A DNA stretch of 64,000 nt from assembly GCF_029784165.1 (NCBI RefSeq), contig NC_073696.1:38891858-38955857 (forward strand). Direction: 5' to 3'. The stretch comes from Wyeomyia smithii. Taxonomy: Eukaryota > Arthropoda > Insecta > Diptera > Culicidae. The position numbers and the translations under genes are program-made. This document shows, one piece after another, positions 34,459 through 47,280 of the stretch (the stretch's first letter is position 1; every line of letters begins with the position of its first letter). The notes beneath the pieces were generated by a model, which saw only the letters and a program-made list of their open reading frames with translations, ran no database searches and was not told where the DNA came from.

Positions 34459-36030
34459 TTAACCGTTATGTACTCGGCAATTTTAACACACGTAAGTACT
34501 CGGCAGGGTACCCGGGACCCGTCAAAAGATTGGAAAATTTGTCTTTTTTTAGTAAACGGGACCTAAAGAGCCATTGGTCCCCATATGGTTCCTGCAAATC
34601 CGGATCTCCGGGGCCAGGTTCAAGTTGCGAGACAAATTTTAACAATTGTCAATAAAACCAAACAATATTGGTATCGGAATCCATGAAATCACTCCAGAAG
34701 TTGACTTTTATAAATTCTGAGTCCATTTTCCGAGTTATCCTTGAAATGACCACTCTGGAGCAGATTCCTGTGGGGCCCTATATGGCCACCAACATGAGTG
34801 GATAGAAACCCTAGCAATATGTATATCAAAATTCCTGAAATCACTCCAGGAATCTTTTTTGAGTTCATCTGTCAATTTGTCTCCAGAAGGCTATTTCAAA
34901 AACTTATGCGAAGCTTTTTCAATTCAGAATGTAATGATAAAGGCTTTATATTTTTATTTAGAGTTTTCTGGCCCATTGTAAATCGTTTATTATTTCAAGT
35001 TTTTGCACGAATAACAAGTCGTTTTAAGTCTGAAACATAACAAATATAAAAAAAACTTAGTAATATGAATAAAAAAAATAACAAATAACAAAATTAGCAA
35101 TCGTTGCAAATGTCCTTGCTGTGCTCGTTGCATATTGGCTTGCAACATGCTGTACACGTCTTCCTTGTCTTATTGCGTTTATTGTCCAAATTTTTGCAAA
35201 TGTGGCAGACGCCAGCTTGTGGGACTCTTCCAGTTGAGTCTCGTTTGACCGAGGTAGATGTATCAGCTGCAGTTGTTGATCCGAGTTCTTTGCCAATAAC
35301 TTGCTCATATGCATATTGCTAGGGTTTCTATCCAATTATGTTGGTGGCCATATAGGGCCTCACGGAAATCTGTTCCGGTGCGACCATTTTGAGGACAACT
35401 CATCAGTTGGACTGTAAATAGATGTAAATCGATTCCTGAAGTGATTCCAAGAATTTTGATATGCATATTGCTAGGGTTTCTATCCACTCATGTTGATGGC
35501 CATTTAGGGCCCCACGGGAATCTGCTCCGGTAAGACCATTTCGAGGACAACTCACCAGTTGGACTCGAAATTGATGTAGATCGATTCCTGGAGTAATTTC
35601 AAGAATTTTGATACCAATCTTGTTCGGTTTTATTGACAATTGTACTAATTTGTCTCACCGGAACATGCTCCCGTACATCCGGATTTACAGGAACCAGATG
35701 TGGTTACAGGTTCATGTCAATCCCAGATTCTGAAAGAAGACAGATTTTCCAATCTTTTGATAGGCCAAGATCGAAAATCGGTCGAGAAATGAATTAGCAA
35801 GAAGCATTTCATTTTGTGGGTACCCGGGTACCCTGCCGAGTACTTACGTGGTAAAAAATTTCGAAGCCCCCCCCCCCCCTACAAACAGACAAATGATGGA
35901 AAATGGTTTATTTCCACTAGTTAGGAGCATTCCATAAGTTTCAGTTGTCTAAGTTGACGTTATCCTTGGTTTTTGAAGCAATAAAGTCTGACAAGGTACC
36001 CGGGTACCCTGCCGAGTACATAACGGTTAA
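34459..36030 (-). mobile_element. piggyBac-family element between TTAA sites
   Basis: TTAA at 34459-34462 and 36027-36030 flank inverted ends CCGTTATGTACTCGGCA and TGCCGAGTACATAACGG. Subterminal repeats of GTACTCGGCAGGGTACCC lie inside each end (34496-34515; 35818-35850 and 35994-36020). TTAA targeting is the signature of piggyBac. Inside are inverted copies of a module with CTAGGGTTTCTATCCA (34800, 35320, 35470) and a transposase C-terminal remnant. Most of the transposase is gone. Confidence 0.8.
35094..35323 (-). pseudogene. piggyBac transposase C-terminal Cys-rich domain
   Basis: The frame reads ...VPQAGVCHICKNLDNKRNKT, then RKTCTACCKPICNEHSKDICNDC and TAA at 35096-35094. The Cys/His spacing (CxxC, CxxCC, C, H, C, C) is that of the zinc-binding domain ending piggyBac transposases, which helps bind the transposon ends. 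The tail is intact to its stop, but no catalytic DDD core was found upstream, so this is a remnant. Upstream residues (TTAADTSTSVKRDSTGR) look like the usual variable linker. Confidence 0.75.
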
Positions 36031-36124
36031 TAAAAATGCTCGTTTTTGAAGAGTCTCTCCAGGGATTTTTTGTTACGTAGCGCTGACCCCCTGACGCTGA
36101 GGGATACCCCCCCCCTTCCCTCCT

Positions 36125-37205
36125 ATAAGCGTTACGGAATTCATTGATGCCGCCAAAGTGAGGCAGTGTTTCACAAATCAAGATTCTGTATCTTGCTGGA
36201 ATGAGCAACATACAGATCAGAAGGGGGCTGTCACATCTGAATTTGAACAGATTGTGTACAGGACCATCAAACCATTCGAGGAAAGTGGAAGGGTTGTACC
36301 CCAGCAGAAATCGGGTAAAAAAAAACAGAGTGCGAACTGTAGCGTAATCAAAGCGGTTAAAGGACGAAATTCAATCCGATTGGCAAGAAAAAGGGCTCGT
36401 GAAATGAACATGAGTCATAACACTATGCATAAAATAATCGAAAACTGACCTTGGATACGGAGCTTTCAAAAAATAAAAGATTCACGGATTATCTCGCAGA
36501 AATATTGCAGACGGAGTTACCAGATCTCGATTGCTACTAAAGACGCACGCTGCCACAAAATATTTAAAAAAAAACTATTTGCGCAATCACAATAAGTAGA
36601 ATCATCGTGTATATAGAGTATCTTTGTAACATTCCAGCTGACAAAAGGGGAGTGGAGCGATTCCAGAATGCTTCAGCTGTGCTGGTTTGGAGTGCAACAG
36701 AGGAAACTTTTCACTGCTATTTATCGACAGAGGTGTGGAAATTAATAAAGAGCACTATCTGCAACACGTCAGCCTTGTGCCAAGGAAGGTTCTACTTCTG
36801 ACAGGATTTGGGTCCAGCGCATTTGACATTGGTAGTTCAGAAGTGGTGTAAAGTAAATTTACCGTATTTTATCGCATCTTCTTCCGATTTGAATCCATCG
36901 GACTTCAGCATTTAGGGGTACATGCTAGGAGAGCTGAGTGAAGTAAAACACATGACTTTGGACGCTTTTAAGAACCGTTTGATGAAAAACTGGGATGAAA
37001 TGCCGATCGGAATTGTGCATGCGGTTTGTGGTAATTTTGAGAAGCGTTTGCGGGCCGTAATCAAATGCAAAGGCAAAAGATTTTAATTGAACTGGTTCGA
37101 CTGTAACTTTACTATTGATAATAAAAAGAACCATGGAAGAAATATTCCCCTGTTTAATTTTATGGCATTAATGAGGTGTATCACTTTTACGGTGACACCC
37201 TGTAT
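36125..37205 (+). pseudogene. mariner-family transposon corpse
   Basis: Early frame (36158-36448): RTIKPFEESGRVVPQQKSG then RKRAREMNMSHNTMHKIIEN, the paired-type helix-turn-helix. A middle of broken frames follows. Late frame (36870-37085): LNPSDFSI, a stop, then GYMLGELSEVKHMTLDAFKNRLMKNWDEMP and NFEKRLRAVIKCKGKRF, a mariner-type C-terminus. The right end has the terminal-type sequence GTATCACTTTTACGGTGACACCCTG (37179-37203). The matching left end was not found. Confidence 0.75.
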
Positions 37206-37596
37206 TTTGATATAATTGCCATACATATATTTTGGCATTTTTGGTATTTCAATAGTTTCGACATCTAGCAAATTTTTACATCAGAAATTTTCAACAACTT
37301 TGTCATTTTTAAATTTTGGACATTTTTGTCCAACCATTGACCGTTTAAACATTTTTACATTTTAGTCATTTTTCATAATTTTACAACAATGCAATTATTT
37401 TCTAAGCTAAATTATTTATTTTTTTTTTGGGACGAACGAAAATGTTCTTCTATTTTTTAATAATTTATGCTGTGCCTTTACTACCAAAACTCGTTTGAAG
37501 CCCAATTCTGTCATACACATTAATAGTTGAAAAAATTAATACTTTTGATGGAAATAGCAGCAGCTTTTTTTTAAATTAAAACAAATTTTCACTCAC

Positions 37597-37916
37597 CTCT
37601 CTGCGTCGACCGGTTGCTCCTTTGCCGAGATATCTTTGAACTTGTCGAACTTGTGCCGGCTGTAGTCAACCGTACTGTTGTTGTCCCTGGTGCTGCGGAG
37701 TCCACCCACGTTCGGTAGCCCAGGGACGCTGGAATGCGGTTTGATACCGAAACCGGTCGCCTGTCCGGTGTTCGACTGTGAAGAGGTTGCTATTGCCGAT
37801 GACGTCGCGACATTTGCAGAAGAAGACACGGCTAGTGGCAGCGACGGCTGTGAGCTCAGGTGTTGTGAGTTACTGTGTGGGATGCTGCTGGATATGGTGC
37901 TTTGAGGTTGGTGTGA
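37597..37916 (-). CDS. Large gene, internal coding exon
   Basis: The acceptor is TTTCCTGTCACAG and the donor GAGAG|GTGAGT; it is entered in phase 0 and left in phase 2. It encodes SHQPQSTISSSIPHSNSQHL, long Ser/Ala stretches, GFGIKPHSSVPGLPNVGGL, and the better-ordered TVDYSRHKFDKFKDISAKEQPVDAE. It joins across 18.2 kb to the exon at 19364 (AG|T = Ser). Confidence 0.85.
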
Positions 37917-38837
37917 CTGTGACAGGAAACAAGATAGTTAGTTATTGTGCTGCTTTTTGGAACAAATTTCAGTAAATGGCAGTCGTTGGAAAGGTTTTGT
38001 TTTGGTGTTCAAATGTTCACGGAAGGTTCACGGATTCAAACCTTGCGCTGTTCACACTTTCAACTTAGAAAACTTGATAGGAGATACAGTGGATTCTCAA
38101 TAAAAAGCGGTACACCATTTTCGTAATAAACACATGTTATAATAATTTTAAATTCAATTCGATGGAAGTTAAGGATTTATAGACCCGTGAGCACATGTCA
38201 TAAATTATTGATGAGCCATAAAAATAGCCGATATGATTGATTCTGCAGTAACAAAAAAACCAGCACCGCCTCGCAGGACGAGAGCCGGTCAAGCTCAAAG
38301 GTGTGTGCATTCGAGTTGGAAAAAGTTGTACACCAACATGCCCAACTAGCTAGCGGTAGCTTTGACGGCACCATGTGCCTAGTATGCTTCAAGGTCGTCC
38401 ATAGAGTACACACTTCAATTCTCATAGTCCAGGGGTGGAGCCATAATGGTAACGGCCTTTTTAAGCGACGCTTGTAGGAGTAGATCGATGGTGCCGAATG
38501 ATCATGCGTAAACCGGCGTCACACTTGAATTTCAATGGCATGCGATGGCCATTGGTGTGCTTAAAGTGTCCATTTCTGTGCTACTGTTCACATTAACGAG
38601 GCGGCAGGCGGCACAAAGGAAGATCAATTACCCCCTGGCTGACGCGGATTGATGGATTGATCATGGACGCATGGGTTTTGGTCTTGTGGTTGATCGCAAA
38701 CAGGGGTGTATTTTGATCGGAAATGCCAATCAGCCACGGCCTTCTAAAAGTGCTAGTTGTACGGGAAGCTGTTTTGTATTTGGGCTAAATTCCGTGAACC
38801 TTCTGGATAATTGGTCGGAAATTACTGTCTAACTTAC

Positions 38838-39155
38838 CAATAATCTACTAGAACCTATGAACGGCCGGTGGAACTGCAGCGGTAGATGCGAACTCGAGAA
38901 CCCATTGGTCGTTAAAGTACTACCAGTCTTGCTGATGGCACTAGAGGAGGCTGCTAGTTGCGTGTGGCTGCTAGAATTACTGCTAATCTCCGAGTGCAGC
39001 GTAGAAGAGGACCAGCGCGAAGAGGTTGTTTGAACGGTCTGAGCGCGGACCACCTGCAACGATCCGGACGATGTGCGGGCTTGTAAAATTTCCATTTGCT
39101 TTTTCTGCGTGTGCTGCGTTGCCCCGTCCGAAGTGGACAGGTTAGTTGAGGCCAT
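38838..39155 (-). CDS. Large gene, internal coding exon
   Basis: The acceptor is TTCTTTGCCGCACAG and the donor TTATTG|GTAAGT; it is exactly 106 codons, phase 0 at both ends. It starts MASTNLSTSDGATQHTQKKQ and contains MEILQARTSSGSLQVVRAQTV and a Ser/Thr-rich tail to GSSRLL. Being phase 0-0 it could be skipped without a frameshift. Its first codon is ATG, so it could also serve as a start for a shorter isoform. Confidence 0.85.
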
Positions 39156-39774
39156 CTGTGCGGCAAAGAACATTAAAAAAATTTAAATAAATCATTAAGA
39201 ATCATGAGTCATAGGCGAACGAAAGTCGTAAACGGAATATGTCAAGGTGGAGCTCAGATATATGGTTCAAAAGGTGTCGCAGTTTATACAGTAAAAGAAA
39301 TGGTTGAACATTTGGTGCCGTTTAATCTCCGGCAATGACAAAAATATTATTCTAGCTTTCACCTTACTACTATATGCATCTAATCGCGTATATTCCAAAA
39401 TAAATAATATATTTCAATAGAACAAACGTTCATCACACCAGTAAATGACGTCAACAACGGTCGTTCAACCGATTTACCTGTTCACAAAATTCATTAAAAT
39501 AGATTTTCTTAAAAAAATTTGAAATATTTTTTCGATGCCATCAGTTGTTTCCAGATTCAATTTTTAAACTGAAGCAAGTTTCCAAAAAATGCCTTCCATT
39601 TTAAAAGGTTTTAAGATTCCAAAATACATTAAGCAAATTTGGTCTGAAACCGTATCCGTGTTCACTCAAATAGTACTCCGGTCAGCGAGACTTATGGCGC
39701 TCTAATCGCTCGTCATTATTCCTAATGTTCTAGTTCCAACTAATTGAAAATTCTAGCTGCAGTGGCTAACTTAC

Positions 39775-40022
39775 GGTCTGACTATTTCTCAGCTTCTTCA
39801 ATTTAATGATATATCCTTTTTCACGGTTCTGCCGCGCTAATTTCGCTTCGATTGCACGGTATTGTACCGGATTCGGATACTTCGTGTCCGCTGGATGACT
39901 GATTGCTTTGTAGCGATCCGACCCAACCGAGTGCCTGAGGCGAATCCTAATTTGGCATTCGGCTGCCCGAAGCCACTTCACAAAATTTACGACCGGTTTG
40001 TAAAAAGTGAAATGACACTTTA
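39775..40022 (-). CDS. Large gene, most upstream coding exon found
   Basis: The donor is CAGACC|GTAAGT. The probable acceptor is TTTATTGCCCACAG at 40023-40025. It encodes KCHFTFYKPVVNFVKWLRA, RIRLRHSVGSDRYKAIS, then KYPNPVQYRAIEAKLARQNR and KLKKLRNSQT. This basic, ordered-looking block is unlike the Ser-rich rest and may be the gene's best handle for homology. There is no ATG in frame, so an exon further upstream is expected. The exact 5' edge is uncertain. Confidence 0.65.
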
Positions 40023-40029
40023 CTGTGGG

Positions 40030-43000
40030 CAATAAATTTCGGCGGACTCTTTGAACGGTTTTTGTTTTACATCTGGTCGGTCTTTGGCGAACAAAAAATA
40101 TGACCTATACAGCAACGCAATCATTGCGTTGTATTCGAGTCATAAAAGTTTACGTTTTAAAGTAGGCTAGGTAATTCGTTACCACTTGCGTCACTAATTT
40201 AATAAGTCGAATAATAGGAATTGATACACCAATCAAGTATTGCATAGATAATGACACCAGGCGGACACTTACTGCGGGTATGCTATGGAGCAGTAGCAAA
40301 CATTTTGCACAGAGCATAACAGTAATGTGCCCAGACCATCCATCAAAGAGGAGTATTACTTGACTAAGTAACACAAAGAACTAGAAGCAAACTCAATAAA
40401 GCTAGCGCTTCGAACCGTACTGTTGTTCTACTTCTGAACCTGGATCTAATTGTGAGAAATAAATATTTTATTTACACTGCCATGAAGCTAGCGACATTTT
40501 ACACGTACCTTACCACGCTACTGTGCGCGACTAAGCTAGTAATTTGAGCTAATTTGACCGATTTACAGCCGCCGTGTCCCAGACAAAACAACTGTACAGC
40601 GGCGCTTGCCTCGATGGTCAGAAAATTACACCAAATTGTTTAAACAGACAAGCGTGTTAGCATATTTGCAAATTACGCTGCCAACACTGATTCGTGGTCT
40701 CGCTGCTGTTTGTTTGTTTGTTTTTTTTCCCTGCAGAGGAACGTTGTTGGACCCTTTTCACGAACTCGTACAACTCGCGCCAGTCGAGATTGTAGTGTAA
40801 ACTTTTTATTTACGTTAGGAATGTTCATTTTAATACATATTTCCAACCCTTCATTTCATAAGGACTACTGCTCAAAAATGCAACATACTAATAACCTATA
40901 TTACAAGTATTCTTCGCGCCCCGTATAAAACGTGCAAAACAACTGGGAACTCGTTCCGACCGGTGATCCGTGCGTTTCGATTAGACGAATTGTTTAATTT
41001 GCATTTTACACAAGAACTGTGCGAACGATCTCCCCAATTGAAAAACGCGCTGGAACGGCTCGCGGCCGAAATTGTTGCTGCTATGCAAAACGATTCGATT
41101 TACGAGGCAAGCTAAAGGCGATCAATTCGGTCTTTGGTTCCGATTTCGCGACTTAGTTAGCAGATAACGGGAACTTTTAAGAATGAATAAATTAGTCTAG
41201 TTCATTCAACTAATGCTGGGGTCTGTAAAATAACAGTCTTACAGCATCCGAAGCCGGTCATTTTCGAAATTTTAGCATAATTTAGCATATTTTTCATATG
41301 AAACTTGCTTCTTATAGCAGCATTCAAAATTAATTAGTAGATAAAAAAAATCTCGATAATAACCATTACTGTTAACTGCGCTCTAGGTCATTTTGAATGA
41401 TTAAGCTAGAAAGATAAATGTTTGTAAACAAACGGTTGTGTTGTATGATGATGGTGAAAATACTTTTGCAAAATTATTTTTATTTTTATTTATTTTATTC
41501 CTTAGCTTGTAATGCACACATTTGAGCAATGCATTTATCCAAAGCATATAAATGCATACTTAAGGGTTAAGTTACTATAAACTACAATTTCGTTAAAAAT
41601 ACATGAACTCAGGCCTAATTTCACCGTTTTCATGAAGTGACATTGTGCTAAAAATAAAAAGTTGAGTTCAGTACCAGAAAAATGAACAATATTATTTCTA
41701 AGAATAATTCACATGACTAACATTATAAAACAACAAGTTTAGGGCCGACCATAAAAATACATGGCAGGGGTTGACCAGAAACTATGTTTCATACAAATTA
41801 TAAAAAAAATGTATTAGATAAATTCGATATCTCGAATAGCCAGTAATGAGAGCGTAGTTTCAAGACAGGCTTTATACACATGGTGGTGTCTCCAGGTTTC
41901 TAAGAAAAATGAAACGTTAGGGCATAAGCCTCAGAAGACTTTTATTTTCAATTATTATTTGTCATTGACGACTGTATATTCCATTGGAGATCTCAAAGCC
42001 GCTGGACACGTACCCACAACCCTCCTTACTTCCTTTGAAGGTCATCTGTTGTACCAATTTTTGTTACATTCCGTAAGTATTATCAGTCATTGTAACTTTC
42101 CATCTGGAAATTGTTAGACTAGAACAGCTTTAAGTATTTTTTTTTTTCGAATAATTCCATAGCTAGAACACCTACTCTATGCTAACAGTACTAGTGTTTT
42201 GGTGTATACTGGTATGATTCTGTCGTGGATGTGAATTCCACACACTGCACCGATCATTATAACTTAGCACGAAGTCACCCCAGAAGAGCTCGAAAAGTGT
42301 ACAGCTTGGATAAACATTATTTTCTGAATCAAGACAGGTTAAATACATAATATTTCATCAAAACATTGGAGGCGATATCATAACGTATCATCTGAGCAGT
42401 AAGCTGATTTGCTTTTTTGATCGGGTTGGTTTGCATGGCACATTTTTAGTAACGTTATTTGCCCGTGTTTTTCACCCTCAACTTTGCAGCATAATTCAAG
42501 TAAAACAGTTCAGTAACATTATGTATGTACCAAATTGTGAATGCGTCGTGTTTCAAACAGCATTGAGTTCAAGCACTATGTTTTTGAAATCTCAAGTAAT
42601 TTCACATACAAACATTTCCTGTTTTGGCTCAATCACACCCCCGTGGCCTTGTATCACCCCGGCAGACGGTATTAAAACCTTGTCATCCTCCAATGGGATT
42701 GCGTTTAATTGTTGCTACATAAACTTAATACCTAATTGGCTTAACATTTTGGCATCAATTTCACCAAAATTACCATTCGAAATATCTACAGGATTATAAT
42801 TAAAAATCTCGATTCTTTTATCAAAAGTTCGAAGTTTGTTTCTAAAAATTCAGCGGAATCAGATAATATCGAAAATTCAAAAATACCTTTTTTGTTTATG
42901 ACTTGTTTTCCACTTGAATTTGGCTGCAGGCAGAAAGACCTGAAATGGGGAACTGTATAACTTAATGCTTATGTATTTATTTCTCGGCAGTCTGAATATG

Positions 43001-43420
43001 TTCTGAAAGGTTTGAACTACTATAAAAAATCTCACTTTAAATCTATTTATTATTACTATTTGTCTATGGAAATTTATTTCGGCACTTGATTGAGATGATA
43101 AGAAAAAATCATATTTGTTGTTTAATACTGAAACAAAAAATATTTAACCAAATAATTAATGATACGGTGGACGTTTCAAAAATGTACACAGTGAATCACG
43201 TGTTAATGTAAGATTGATTGTATTTATCCTTAGTAGTTTTCAATGAAACTGCTAGGTAAACAAAAAGCGTCACCTGAGTCTTCTAACAATCGCAATGAAA
43301 TTACTTCACATTCAATTGCAAAGACAAAACTGACAAGAAATTAAAAAAAAAACCAAAGGGGTTAATAACAGGGACAACTATTGCAAATATATGCAAAAGT
43401 AAACTTATACTAAGTTTTTA
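40030..43420. other. Upstream DNA, no gene recognised
   Basis: 40550-41160 is GC-richer and could include the 5' UTR or promoter of the large gene. The minus strand has CGTTTTATACGGGGCGCG near 40930, but no confident start or donor was found. 41200-43420 is AT-rich with no supported feature. Confidence 0.4.
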
Positions 43421-43421
43421 C

Positions 43422-43436
43422 ATAATATTAGGTTTA
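43422..43436. repeat. Target-site duplication, 3' side of LINE copy 2
   Basis: ATAATATTAGGTTTA (15 bp) is repeated exactly at 48008-48022. The pair marks the full extent of copy 2. Confidence 0.85.
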
Positions 43437-43804
43437 GTTTTAAAATAGTTTATTTGACACGGCACGATACAATTTGTGTTTAACTGAGCCAAGTACATTT
43501 TTTTTTAAATTCTAAATTAGCAGGGAAAAGAGGGAGGCACATTTTTTATATCTCGAGGCCGACTACGAGCTAGTGGGGATTTAAGGGGAGAGGAGGGGAG
43601 TTACAATTTTCATTTTAACAATATTAAGTTATAGAATTTATTTATTTGTAGATGGCTAGCAGTGCTGTTCTATTTGAGCAGTTTTGTCTGAGGTGTCTGC
43701 GTGAACATAAAGATGCCGAGTCTTCGTCTTAGTGTCTCCAGCATGGTGTGTCATTTTCTTTCAGTTTTTGACGGGAATTGTAATCTAACAAATAGATAAA
43801 AAAT

Positions 43805-46354
43805 TCAAATTTTAATGTCAGCATTTTTTATAAACCCGTATAGCTGTGTCATGTGCTCGAGATCACCACTTCCCAGAATGTCTCTAACGGGTACGTTCGA
43901 TTGTTTTCCTCGGGCCCGAAGGGAATCTATAAGCTCGGACCTAACACCACAGTATTCGGTACACGACCAAACAACATGCTCGATGTCATGGTAACCATCG
44001 TCACAAACGCAGTGATTACTGTCTACAAGCCCTATACTAAATAGATGCGTGTTTAACGTGTAGTGATTGGACATAAGTCTGGACATCACGCGAATGAAGT
44101 CCCGACCTACATCCAACCCCTTGAACCATGCTTTCGTCGATACCTTAGGAAAAATGGAATGTAGCCACCGTCCCAGTTCATCTGAGTTCCATGATGATTG
44201 CCAACTGTTGAGTGTTCTCTGACGCGAAATGCTATAAAATTCATCATATGCAATTGCTCTTACATTAATATCGCCATCAATAGCACCCACCTTAGCTAAA
44301 GCGTCAGCCTTTTCATTGCCCGGAATGGAACAATGAGAAGGGACTCACGCTAAGGTAACCCGGTAATTTTTATCTGTTAAAGCACTTAAAAACCGCCGTA
44401 TTTTCCCCAGGAAATAGGGGGTGTGCTTCACAGTCTTCATCGATCGCAGAGCCTCAATGGCACTGAGACTGTCTGTGAAGATAAAGTAGTGGTCTATGGG
44501 TAGGGTTTCGATGATCCCAAGGGACTACTGAATAGCAGCTAGTTCTGCGACGTACACGGAAGCAGGAGCATCGAGTTTGTAGGAGGCAGTAAAATTTTCG
44601 TGAAAAACTTCGAAGCCAGTGGACTCATCTAGATTAGATCCGTCAGTGTAAAACATTTTATCACAACTCACATGTTTGAACTTATTGGAAAAAATCTTAG
44701 GGATCTCTTGGGGTCGCAATTGATCCGGGATACCAGTAATGTCTTCTTTCATGGTGGTGTCGAAGAAGATAGCATTATCAGAAGTATCTAAACATGCGAC
44801 ATTGAAAGAAACGTATGAAGAAGGGTTGATATCTTGAGCCATATAGTCAAAATATAAAGTCATAAATCTGGATTGAGATTGAAGGTCGACCAACTTCTCG
44901 AAATTTTCAATTACTAATGGGTTCATAACTGTGCATCGAATTAGCAACCGGTAAGAGAGATTCCAAAAACGATGTTTCAACGGAAGGATACCCGCTAGCA
45001 CTTCAAGACTTATCGTATGGGTCGACTGCATGCAACCCAAGGCAATACGCAAACAACGATATTGTATTCTTTCTAGTTTTATAATAGGGGTCTTCACATC
45101 GAGCTCGTATACGGATACCCAGTCGTAAACTGTGTATCTTCCATTACTCGTCAATGGAGGTGAGTATTTTAACGGCTGGGTATTTGTTTACGAGCTCGAC
45201 ATGAATACCCATAATGTGTGTTTTCGCAGCGGAGCGAAAGCAGAAACAATCGTACTCAAGAACTGACAGTATCGTTGTTTGGTATAACCTTAGAAGGTCT
45301 CCTGGGTCTTAGAAGGTCCTTTTATCAAGCTCTTCATTTGTCTATCCAGTACATCGTACATTCGGAGCAAATCGATAGTGCCTTGTTCTCGGAAGGCCAA
45401 ATACACCGAGGACCTCCGCGCGTACAGGTCTGAGCACTCTTTGTCCCACCACTTGGAGGGAGGACGCCGTCTAATCGTTACCCCGGGTATCGGTTTCGTC
45501 TGAGCTTGATTCGCGGCGTCGATGATCAAGCCAGTAAGGAACGCGTATTCTTCCTCCGGAGAAAGTTCCACGTGGGACTCGATTCTTTGCGATATTATGG
45601 TCTCATAAGACTTCCAATCAATATTACGTGTGAGGTCATACGCAATATTGATTGGATCCGTTGGAGTTGACCCATTAGCAATTGAGATAACGATTGGTAG
45701 GTGATCACTACCGTGGGGATCATTGATTACTTTCCACTGGCAATCTAACGCTAGTGATGTCGAGCAAAGGGATAGGTCAAGCACGCTTTCACGTGCTGGA
45801 GGATTAGGTACACGTGTCGCTTCCCCAGTATTCAAAATTGTCATATTGAAGTCGTTGATTAAGTTACAGATTAAAGAAGATCGGTTGTCGTCGCACAGCG
45901 ACCCCCATAACGAACAGTGAGAATTAAAATCTCCCAATATCAAAAAAGGCGCGGGAAGCAACTCTGCTATATCAGTGAGATGCCTCTGTTCAATCCGCGC
46001 GGATGGAGCGATATATAACGAAACAAGGCATAGGTCTTATCCATTCATATTCGTTTGAATGGCAACGACTTCAATATTCGAGATCGAGGGGAGGTCGATT
46101 CTGAAGAAGGAATAGCACTTTTTAATCCCTAAAAGTACCCCTCCACCATGCGAGTCTCGATCTCGACGAATAATGTTAAAATCGTGGAAATTGAGTTGAT
46201 CGTTTGAATTGAGAAAGGTTTCACAAAGCGCAAATGCGTCACAATTGTATGTATTTATCAAATGAGAAAATAGATCGAATTTGGGGGTGATACTTCTGCA
46301 ATTCCACTGTAATACAGTGATATAATTCCTAACCTCTTTCGCCGTATTAGTCAT
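43805..46354 (-). pseudogene. LINE copy 2 ORF2 (endonuclease + RNase H, no RT)
   Basis: It starts at 46354 with the same ATGACTAA overlap. A stop near 46037 replaces a residue after QTNMNG. The endonuclease continues from 45961 (ILGDFNSHCSLWG, PHGSDHLPIVIS, with the usual SDH) to KWWDKECSDLYARR. At about 45290-45250 it jumps past the reverse transcriptase, then reads ILPLKHRFWNLSYRLLIRC, FYTDGSNLDES (RNase H), AELAAIQ and a stop. TDSLSAIEAL follows, then a TGA in place of Trp in AWVPSHC, NEKADALAK, and the C-terminus to 43805. Confidence 0.87.
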
Positions 46355-47280
46355 CGAAAGATATGATAGCTGAAATGAGGGGCCAAGTTGCTGCTAGTTG
46401 CTTCAAGAAGGTTTTCAGTGTAGGAAGAAGGGCAAGAGGAATATTTTGTAGGGGATCTGGTATGTTGAATGCTTTTAATATCCAGTCCACAATATCAGAA
46501 ACTTTTATGAACCCTGTTTCTTTTATGTCTTCTGATCGAGAAATGGGTGCACGAGGGGTTTTTGGTGCCCCAGGAAGCGGTGGGTACTCCTGGTTTGATT
46601 TAAAATTAAAACCGGGAGGTACTTGCTTCGGTTTTACTTCACCGCTTCCTTTTTGTGTTGGCTTATTGGTCATTCCGCTAGGGGTTATCTTACGACCTTT
46701 GCGAGAAAGATTAGGAGAGTTGATCATTCTCCTCTTCCTAGGTCCTTCTGGCATGACATAAGAACACCCTTCGACGGGATCGTCAGATGTACCCTCATCG
46801 GTTGGCAAAAAGGAAAAGATGTTTTTTGTCGAGGGTGGCTCAGCCCTCTTAAGCATTTCTGCAAAAGAGCGCTTTGATCATTCCTTGAGGGAACGCTTAT
46901 TTTTTTCTCGCGCTGTTTGTACGCGGGACACACCGAAAGGTCATGCCGAGTTCCCTCGCAGTAAAGACACTTTTCAGTATCCTCACTGCAAGCGGTCTCA
47001 GCATGATTGCCTCCGCACTTGCTGCAGCGTGCCTTGTCGCAGCAGTAGGTGGCTGTATGTCCTAACTGCTTGCAGTTTTGGCAATGCATGACCCGCGGTA
47101 CGAACAGGCGTACAGGCAGACGAACCCTGTCCAAAGAGATGTATCCGGCGAATGTAAACGGAAGAAGTCCGAAGGGGGGCTAGGTAGCGGGGAAGGTAAA
47201 GGGGAATTGATGGGGGAGATCTCAATCTCTTCCCCATTTGTTTCCACATCCAGGAATAGTTGCACCTGCATGTCGTCCAT
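46347..47280 (-). pseudogene. LINE copy 2 ORF1, internally deleted
   Basis: It begins MDDMQVQLFLDVETNGEEIE at 47280. Just after the Pro/Ser repeat about 450 bp are missing against copy 1, so the central domain is gone and the frame shifts. It resumes RVRLPVRLFVPRVMHCQNCK with zinc knuckles CQNCKQLGHTATYC, CSKCGGNHAETAC and CLYCEGTRHDLSVC. After another shift the Pro-rich C-terminal part runs from 46856 to ISFDD at 46347. The third knuckle, partly deleted in copy 1, is whole here. Confidence 0.85.

Larger units (their letters stand above)
791..40022 (-). other. Gene span: large multi-exon gene for a Ser/Thr-rich protein
   Basis: This is the whole span of the gene whose coding exons are listed separately. 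Every junction was checked by hand: each donor is GT (mostly GTAAGT), each acceptor ends in AG, and codon phase agrees across all joins from 40022 down to 15025. The product is about 1,600 residues, very rich in Ser, Thr and charged residues, with no membrane segment or enzyme motif that I can see. That composition fits a disordered scaffold or cytoskeleton-associated protein, but this is inference and I do not recognise the family. The most conserved-looking blocks are the Tyr/Lys/Arg-rich N-terminal exon, the WKRVSKIRRSLQF block (19215-19364) and a [12 protein letters not shown]...RRRRRS block in the largest exon. The 5' end is not defined, because the first exon found opens with an acceptor and has no ATG. 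Confidence 0.75.

Noticed and set aside
36601..36801. 64-codon plus-strand frame
   Set aside because: An out-of-frame stretch within the mariner corpse.
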